Shown here: positions 1-3,841 of the stretch, in pieces
Numbering within the stretch: the stretch's first letter is position 1
Layout: each line of letters begins with the position of its first letter
Origin: a bacterium
Lineage (GTDB): Bacteria; Bacillota; Clostridia; Oscillospirales; Acutalibacteraceae
Assembly: GCA_020625635.1 (NCBI GenBank)
Contig: JAHLBL010000124.1
Coordinates: 1-5,500, forward strand
Direction of reading: 5' to 3'
DNA: 5,500 nt
The notes under the pieces: generated by a model
The model's input: the letters and a program-made list of their open reading frames with translations, nothing else
What the model was told of the DNA's origin: nothing
Database searches by the model: none
Made by a program: the position numbers and the translations under genes

Positions 1-4
1 GCCA

Positions 5-57
5 AATTTAGCTCGCGTAAGCGAATTTAGCTGAGGCTGACCAATAGGTCAGCCTCA
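5..57. repeat. Compact palindromic intergenic element (direct repeat plus perfect hairpin)
   Basis: A 9-base direct repeat AATTTAGCT occurs at 5-13 and 24-32. Between the copies is a small TCGC-GTAA-GCGA hairpin (13-24). The second copy runs straight into a perfect 11-bp stem, TGAGGCTGACC (32-42) and GGTCAGCCTCA (47-57), closed by the loop AATA. No T-run follows the stem on either strand, so it is not a textbook intrinsic terminator, although it lies downstream of the minus-strand anti-sigma gene and could end or stabilise that transcript. The architecture resembles dispersed intergenic palindromes of bacterial genomes; that identity is inference. The rest of 58-134 is AT-rich with no gene seen. 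Confidence 0.6.
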
Positions 58-134
58 AGGGGAAGAGATGTATACTAAAATGTAATAAAAACCGATATCA
101 CATTTTTGTATCATATAAATTGTGCGGTGTTGAA

Positions 135-1112
135 TTAAATCAGCTTGCCTGCAAGAACGGGATCGGTTTCCGAGCCCGCGTCGTCTACGCCGAGGTCGGC
201 TCTGAGCTGGATCTTCTGCGTCTGGCGAGTGCCGTCGCTGTATTTTACGGTTACAGATATGCTGACGTCCCCGAGCAGGTCGTTGAGCATTTCCATATAG
301 AGCTGCGTTTTGTCGCATTCCTGCACGATTTTCGAGAGCGTCGACGTATCCGAAAGCTTTCTGAGGAGATAGCTTGTGTCGGAGGAGTAGCCGTGCTGGG
401 TCCTGCAATATCCGAGGAACCAGTCAAAGAATTTTCTCACCGATTCGGGTAGCTTGTCGGGGTTGCTGTATGTTTTCCTGTTGACGATCAGCTCCATACA
501 TCCGTACGCCGAGGGCTTTACCTGATTGTCGTACTCGGCGGTGTAGGACTTGTAGCAGCGTCCGAGCTCGCCTTTGGTGTTTCTGTAAACATCGGTTTTG
601 CCCTTGCTATCGGTTACGACGTACTTCGCCGTGTAGTTGTTGATCCAGAATTTTGAGCCCTTCGCGGAGAACGTGACGGTGTCGATGTCCTTTCCCTCAC
701 AGATAAGATCAAGCTTGAAGCAGGGCACAATACTCTTTACATCGTCGCCGTTAAGCTTAGCGGCGTCAACGCCGTTGTCAGGCGACGTCCAGTCCACGCT
801 TCTGAAATAGCCGCTCATCCTGCCGATATCGACATAGGTTTCACGGTTGACTACGCTGTCGTCCTCAGCCGCGTAAGCGGTGAGACAAAAGCTGTGCGAC
901 GGAGACGCGTCGGGCTTCTGATTATTCACCGACGACATCGGCGCGAGCATAACCGTCAGCGCTATAGCCGCGGCAAGACAAGCCGCGATCGCCGTGATAT
1001 ACGGAAGCTTTGGACGGCGCTTTTTTGTCCTGCCCATATTTTTTATCAATTCATTTTTAAAGCTGTCGCTCGCGGTGATTTTATCTAGAGCGGATTTATA
1101 TTCGTTGTTCAT
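135..1112 (-). CDS. Probable membrane anti-sigma factor, partner of the upstream ECF sigma factor
   Basis: This 325-residue protein has a short charged N-terminal segment (about 1-36), one hydrophobic membrane helix at about 37-58 preceded by a basic stretch (KKRRPK), and a long extracytoplasmic part. This is the topology of single-pass anti-sigma factors, which bind the sigma factor in the cytoplasm and sense a signal outside. The start is fixed by AAAGGAGG six bases upstream. It lies 24 bases after the sigma gene, so the two are surely co-transcribed, and the role is inferred mainly from this pairing. There is no HxxxCxxC zinc-binding anti-sigma motif in the N-terminal part. The outer domain carries seven cysteines (residues 76, 131, 138, 186, 205, 236, 266) and no recognised catalytic motif. 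The segment around 75-83 (FCLTAYAAE) recurs just outside the membrane in clostridial proteins of this type. It could instead be a co-regulated membrane protein that does not bind sigma. Confidence 0.78.
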   Translation of the reverse strand: MNNEYKSALDKITASDSFKNELIKNMGRTKKRRPKLPYITAIAACLAAAIALTVMLAPMSSVNNQKPDASPSHSFCLTAYAAEDDSVVNRETYVDIGRMSGYFRSVDWTSPDNGVDAAKLNGDDVKSIVPCFKLDLICEGKDIDTVTFSAKGSKFWINNYTAKYVVTDSKGKTDVYRNTKGELGRCYKSYTAEYDNQVKPSAYGCMELIVNRKTYSNPDKLPESVRKFFDWFLGYCRTQHGYSSDTSYLLRKLSDTSTLSKIVQECDKTQLYMEMLNDLLGDVSISVTVKYSDGTRQTQKIQLRADLGVDDAGSETDPVLAGKLI

Positions 1113-1118
1113 AATTAT

Positions 1119-1126
1119 CCTCCTTT
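1119..1126 (-). promoter_or_regulatory. Ribosome binding site of the anti-sigma gene
   Basis: AAAGGAGG on the minus strand lies in the 24-base gap after the sigma stop codon, with a six-base spacer to the ATG at 1112. It is a near-perfect Shine-Dalgarno site and fixes the start. It is stronger than the site of the sigma gene, which starts at GTG; this would favour at least as much anti-sigma as sigma factor. Confidence 0.85.
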
Positions 1127-1136
1127 CGGAAGCCGA

Positions 1137-1610
1137 TCAATCGTCGGTCAGCATAAGCTTCAGCTTTTCCCTCGCGCGGTTAAGCTGAGAGCTTATGGTA
1201 GCGGGCTTAGAGCCCAGCATTTCGGCAATCTCCTTGACCTGATATCCCTCGTAATAATGGAGATACACCACGTCGCGGTACTTTTTCGGGAGCTTCAGCA
1301 CCTCGTCGAGAATGCTCTGCTCCTCCTCGGTAAAAATCGGCTCCGTGTCGTCGAAGTACACGACGTTCCTGCGCGTAAGTCGGCGGTGAAAGTCGTTGCA
1401 CTTGTTGACGGCGGTGCGAATTATGTAAGCCTTTAGTTCATTTTCGCTGAGAGGGGAGAGGTCACGCTGCATGAGAGAGAGAAAGACATCCTGGGTGATG
1501 TCCTGAGCGTCGTGAATATTGCCCGTGCGCTGATATGCTATGCGCATAACCGTGTCAGTGTGTGCGTTTACAATACGTGTAATCAGCTGCAAATCGACAG
1601 TATTATCCAC
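1137..1610 (-). CDS. ECF-type RNA polymerase sigma factor (sigma-70 family)
   Basis: The protein has 157 residues, the usual size of a two-domain extracytoplasmic-function sigma factor. Region 2 spans about residues 9-80 and includes DAQDITQDVF (34-43), which matches the conserved region 2.2 core-binding helix. Region 4 spans about 98-152, with LPKKYRDVVYLHYYEGY followed by a helix-turn-helix (about 123-150, KEIAEMLGSKPATISSQLNRAR) that recognises the -35 element. There is no region 1 or 3. It directs RNA polymerase to a small regulon and is probably held inactive by the membrane protein encoded 24 bases downstream. The start is GTG at 1610, supported by a purine-rich GAGGGGGAG site six bases upstream and by the match of the N-terminus to region 2; no ATG fits better. 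Such genes often read their own promoter, but no convincing ECF promoter was identified upstream. The regulon and inducing signal are unknown. Confidence 0.95.
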   Translation of the reverse strand: MDNTVDLQLITRIVNAHTDTVMRIAYQRTGNIHDAQDITQDVFLSLMQRDLSPLSENELKAYIIRTAVNKCNDFHRRLTRRNVVYFDDTEPIFTEEEQSILDEVLKLPKKYRDVVYLHYYEGYQVKEIAEMLGSKPATISSQLNRAREKLKLMLTDD

Positions 1611-1616
1611 TTGTAT

Positions 1617-1625
1617 CTCCCCCTC
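1617..1625 (-). promoter_or_regulatory. Ribosome binding site that decides the GTG start of the sigma gene
   Basis: GAGGGGGAG on the minus strand, six bases before GTG at 1610. There is no ATG at suitable spacing, so this site supports the GTG start. The site plus a GTG codon suggests moderate translation. Confidence 0.7.
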
Positions 1626-1672
1626 TCATTAATAAAACGTCCGACAACGGCAAAATCTTGCAGATGAATTTG

Positions 1673-1742
1673 AAAAAATGCTGTTGCCCTGAACAGAAGC
1701 GGTCGGGTAAAGCGGGTTAACGTCCCGTCTTTCTGCCCGACC
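1673..1742 (-). terminator. Double-hairpin spacer, probable terminator after the DUF896 gene
   Basis: Just after the DUF896 stop codon the minus-strand transcript meets a long hairpin. GGTCGGG pairs with CCCGACC (1701-1707 with 1736-1742), and an inner stem pairs AAAG and CGGG with CCCG and CTTT (1709-1716 with 1724-1732, small bulge). This stem is GC-rich but lacks a following U-run. Eight bases later a weaker 5-bp hairpin, CTGTT with AACAG (1681-1696), is followed by six Ts (1673-1678), as in an intrinsic terminator. Together they probably separate DUF896 from the sigma operon. The remainder of the 137-base spacer should hold the sigma promoter, but no clear -35/-10 pair could be assigned. 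Confidence 0.6.
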
Positions 1743-1747
1743 GTAAA

Positions 1748-1960
1748 TCAGTTTTTCTTTTTCCCCGCTTCCTTGAATGGAACGACACTTCCGTCGGGAT
1801 ATTCGACGTCGGTGTTGTCGAGCTGCTTTTCAAAGCTCTTTCTGAAGCCTGCGAGGTACTTTTTGTAGAGCTCCTTCTGCTCAGCCTGCTCAGCCTCGGT
1901 GAGCCCTTCCTCGCGTTTCTTTTTAGCCAGTTCATTTATTCTCTGAATCATTTTGTCCAT
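1748..1960 (-). CDS. DUF896 (YnzC/UPF0291-type) small cytoplasmic protein
   Basis: This 70-residue protein matches the DUF896 family: an N-terminal helical hairpin (about 4-48) with INELAKKKREEGLTEAEQ and then LYKKYLAGFRKSFEKQL, followed by a short tail with DVEYPDGS (51-58) and a lysine-rich end. The closest comparison I know is Bacillus subtilis YnzC, which has the same INELA, EQ and YL-GFR positions and is encoded in the LexA-controlled yneA-yneB-ynzC operon. The molecular function of the family is unknown. The start is ATG at 1960, six bases after AGAGGTG. A GTG codon in the same frame at 1969 lies inside that Shine-Dalgarno site and is not the start. It is divergent from the MutS-like gene and has its own good promoter. 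No LexA box was seen, so SOS control is not supported here. Confidence 0.92.
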   Translation of the reverse strand: MDKMIQRINELAKKKREEGLTEAEQAEQKELYKKYLAGFRKSFEKQLDNTDVEYPDGSVVPFKEAGKKKN

Positions 1961-1966
1961 AAATAA

Positions 1967-1973
1967 CACCTCT
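1967..1973 (-). promoter_or_regulatory. Ribosome binding site of the DUF896 gene
   Basis: AGAGGTG on the minus strand with a six-base spacer to ATG at 1960. It overlaps an in-frame GTG, which rules out the longer nine-base-upstream start. Given the -10 box at 1980-1985, this site sits almost at the 5' end of the transcript. Confidence 0.8.
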
Positions 1974-1979
1974 TTTTTT

Positions 1980-2008
1980 ATTATACCATAAACATCAGCT
2001 TATTACAA
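1980..2008 (-). promoter_or_regulatory. Housekeeping-type promoter for the DUF896 gene
   Basis: On the minus strand a -35 TTGTAA (2003-2008) is followed after exactly 17 bases by a perfect -10 TATAAT (1980-1985). Transcription should begin within the A-run at about 1974-1979 or just after it, leaving a leader of only about 13-19 bases that is mostly Shine-Dalgarno sequence. Initiation in a run of As could allow slippage; this is inference. Confidence 0.8.
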
Positions 2009-2015
2009 ATAATTC

Positions 2016-2044
2016 TTGCCATCACAATTTTTATGTGATAGTAT
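2016..2044 (+). promoter_or_regulatory. Extended -10 promoter for the MutS-like gene
   Basis: A -35 TTGCCA (2016-2021) is separated by 17 bases from TAGTAT (2039-2044), with a TGA extended -10 element at 2036-2038. The expected start of transcription, about 2051, coincides with the Shine-Dalgarno site, so the leader would again be about 13 bases. Its -35 box is seven bases from that of the divergent DUF896 promoter, so the two polymerases could interfere. Confidence 0.65.
2021..2039. promoter_or_regulatory. Candidate operator: dyad inside the MutS-like promoter
   Basis: A perfect inverted repeat, ATCACA (2021-2026) and TGTGAT (2034-2039), with a 7-base AT spacer, fills the space between the -35 and -10 boxes. 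This is where a repressor would block polymerase. It has the reverse half-site order to a CRP-type TGTGA-N6-TCACA site, so it is not a CRP box. The binding protein is unknown and the dyad could be chance in AT-rich DNA. Confidence 0.4.
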
Positions 2045-2050
2045 TTATGT

Positions 2051-2057
2051 GAGGTGG
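2051..2057 (+). promoter_or_regulatory. Ribosome binding site of the MutS-like gene
   Basis: GAGGTGG, six bases before ATG at 2064. It selects that start over an in-frame TTG at 2016, which lies in the -35 box and has no ribosome binding site. Confidence 0.8.
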
Positions 2058-2063
2058 ATATTT

Positions 2064-3761
2064 ATGGATAAATTCAGTCTTATGTATCCCGAGAGCAGCG
2101 ACAGGAAATGCGAAACCCTGACTGATGAAGCGGTAAACGACTTGTCGGTTGAGTTCCTGCTTGACGCGCTCAGCGAGGACAACTACGAAAAGAATCTTAT
2201 GCGGAAGATCATGGTTCAGGTAACCGATGATGAGGAGACTATACGGTACAGACGCGACGTTTTTGATGACTTTTTAAAGCACCCGAAGCTTCGCGACGAG
2301 ATGAGCGAGCTCGTTAAGAAGCTCGCCGACCTGAGAGAAATCGAGCGCTTCCAGAAGGATCAGGAGGCGTCCTCGCTGTGGATGCTTATCAACCGCCTGC
2401 GCGAGATCGACGAATATGTGGCGTGCATTACACAGCTTAAGGAGCTGCTCGAGGGGCTTGATATCCGTTCCGCGGGAATGCTGAGGCTCAAGGAGATCGT
2501 AACCGAGATCTACCACGCCAGCGGTTTTCCCGAGCTGAAGAAGGACATCGACGAGACGTTCGAAAAGGCTCAGAGGCTGCGCAGTATCACGATCGGAGTT
2601 AACCTCGACAAGCTGCTGCGTCCGAAGAACGCGGGAGTCCTTTCGCTCAACGACACCGAGTTCAGGGGCTCGGGACTGATGAAGCACTTCCTCAACTTTG
2701 CCGACGGAGGCGACGACCTCCACCACGGCACGGATGTTTCTGACATAAAGAAGTTCCACCCGACGAGCAACCCGACCTCGGGCACTGTGATAGGCTCGAT
2801 CCAGCTTGCGGCGAATCATAACGTCCACATCGAGACGAACGAGCTCACGGGCGCGGACCCGCTGTCCGACGCGCTGAAAAAGTCCGTCACCGATATTATG
2901 AAGAGGACGGTCAAGGACATAAAATCCACCCTCAAAAAGTATATAAACATAAGCGGCTACGCGCTGATCAAGCTGACTCCCGAGATCATTTTCTACATCA
3001 GATGGGCTCAGCTCACGGATAAAATCACCGCGCTCGGTATGCCTATGTGCAAGGCGGAGATCACCGACGCGGACAAGAGATATTGTTCGTTTAAAGAAAT
3101 ATACAATCTCAAGCTCGCGATAAAGAACGTCGGCGGCGACAGCATAGATATAGTTACGAACGATATGGAGTTCGACGCCGATAAGCGGATCTACATTCTT
3201 ACGGGTCCCAACCGCGGCGGTAAAACTATCTTTACCCAAGCCGTGGGGCTCGCGATGCTAATGGCTCAGTGGGGAGTTTATGTTCCCGCGTCGGAGGCGA
3301 CTATAAGCCCCTGCGACAACATCTACACCCATTTTCCTGCGGACGAGAACAACACGGTCGACCTCGGACGACTGGGCGAGGAGAGCAAGCGCCTTTCCGA
3401 GATCTTTGACCGCGCTACTCCGCGCAGCCTGCTCCTGCTCAACGAGAGCCTCGCCACAACGAATGTCGCGGAGGGACTGTTTATCGCGAAGGACGTCGTC
3501 AAGGCTATGCTCTACCTCGGCACGAGGGCGATTTTCAACACCCATATGCACGAGCTCGCGCGCTGTCTTTCGGAGCTGAACGACGAGGTCGGCAAGGAGA
3601 GCAAGGCGGTGAGCCTTATTACGGGCGTGCATGACGGTCAGCGAAGCTTCAAGGTTATGATAGCTCCGCCGCAAGGCGTAAGCTACGCTAAGGATATCGC
3701 GCTGAAGTACGGCGTGACTTATGATATAATCAGAGAGAATATTGATAAAAAACAGATCTGA
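2064..3761 (+). CDS. MutS-family ATPase without mismatch-recognition or Smr domains
   Basis: The 565-residue cytoplasmic protein ends in a MutS-type ATPase: Walker A GPNRGGKT (381-388; GPNMGGKS/T in MutS), a MutS-like signature region LGRLGEESKRLSEIF (434-448), a Walker B-like LLLLNES (456-462) and the family's histidine switch THMHEL (493-498). Residues about 20-370 are mainly helical and charged and correspond to the core, lever and clamp region; a TDDEETIRYRRDVFDDF stretch (54-70) resembles the start of MutS core domains. It is much shorter than MutS (about 850 residues), lacks the N-terminal Phe-x-Glu mismatch-reading domain, and lacks the C-terminal Smr nuclease of MutS2, so mismatch repair cannot be assumed. 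The Walker B has Asn460-Glu461 in place of Asp-Glu. Such proteins are annotated only as MutS-related in Firmicutes; ATP-driven clamping on a DNA structure is a reasonable inference. The gene is monocistronic, with its own promoter and a terminator directly after it. Confidence 0.9.
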   Translation: MDKFSLMYPESSDRKCETLTDEAVNDLSVEFLLDALSEDNYEKNLMRKIMVQVTDDEETIRYRRDVFDDFLKHPKLRDEMSELVKKLADLREIERFQKDQEASSLWMLINRLREIDEYVACITQLKELLEGLDIRSAGMLRLKEIVTEIYHASGFPELKKDIDETFEKAQRLRSITIGVNLDKLLRPKNAGVLSLNDTEFRGSGLMKHFLNFADGGDDLHHGTDVSDIKKFHPTSNPTSGTVIGSIQLAANHNVHIETNELTGADPLSDALKKSVTDIMKRTVKDIKSTLKKYINISGYALIKLTPEIIFYIRWAQLTDKITALGMPMCKAEITDADKRYCSFKEIYNLKLAIKNVGGDSIDIVTNDMEFDADKRIYILTGPNRGGKTIFTQAVGLAMLMAQWGVYVPASEATISPCDNIYTHFPADENNTVDLGRLGEESKRLSEIFDRATPRSLLLLNESLATTNVAEGLFIAKDVVKAMLYLGTRAIFNTHMHELARCLSELNDEVGKESKAVSLITGVHDGQRSFKVMIAPPQGVSYAKDIALKYGVTYDIIRENIDKKQI

Positions 3762-3774
3762 ATATCGTTAAAAC

Positions 3775-3832
3775 AAAAAGGTCGTAAAGACGGATAGCTG
3801 TGAAGCAGCATTGTCTTTACGACCTGATTTTT
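3775..3832. terminator. Bidirectional intrinsic terminator between convergent genes
   Basis: GGTCGTAAAGAC (3780-3791) and GTCTTTACGACC (3813-3824) form a perfect 12-bp stem. On the plus strand it is followed by TGATTTTTATT, and on the minus strand by TTTTTGTTTT, so it serves both the MutS-like gene and the L,D-transpeptidase gene, whose stop codons are at 3759-3761 and 3842-3844. The 21-base loop holds a second small hairpin, GCTG (3797-3800) with CAGC (3806-3809), which is unusual for a terminator loop. Confidence 0.9.
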
Positions 3833-3841
3833 ATTATTTAC

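Noticed and set aside
58..134. U-rich terminator after the anti-sigma gene
   Set aside because: The minus strand has T-runs here, but the only upstream stem (GATA with TATC) is four base pairs, too weak to call.
120..452. Plus-strand open frame opposite the anti-sigma gene
   Set aside because: No ribosome binding site or family resemblance, and fully antisense to a gene with an ideal start site.
2016..2018. TTG as an upstream start for the MutS-like protein
   Set aside because: It is part of the -35 box, has no Shine-Dalgarno site, and the ATG at 2064 has a good one.
1961..2063. LexA/SOS box between DUF896 and the MutS-like gene
   Set aside because: The DNA-repair flavour prompted a search for a GAAC-N4-GTTC-type site; none is present.
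2274..3239. Long minus-strand open frame opposite the MutS-like gene
   Set aside because: It lies wholly inside a well-supported gene, has no ribosome binding site, and its translation has no recognisable domain; it is a shadow of the codon bias on the other strand.
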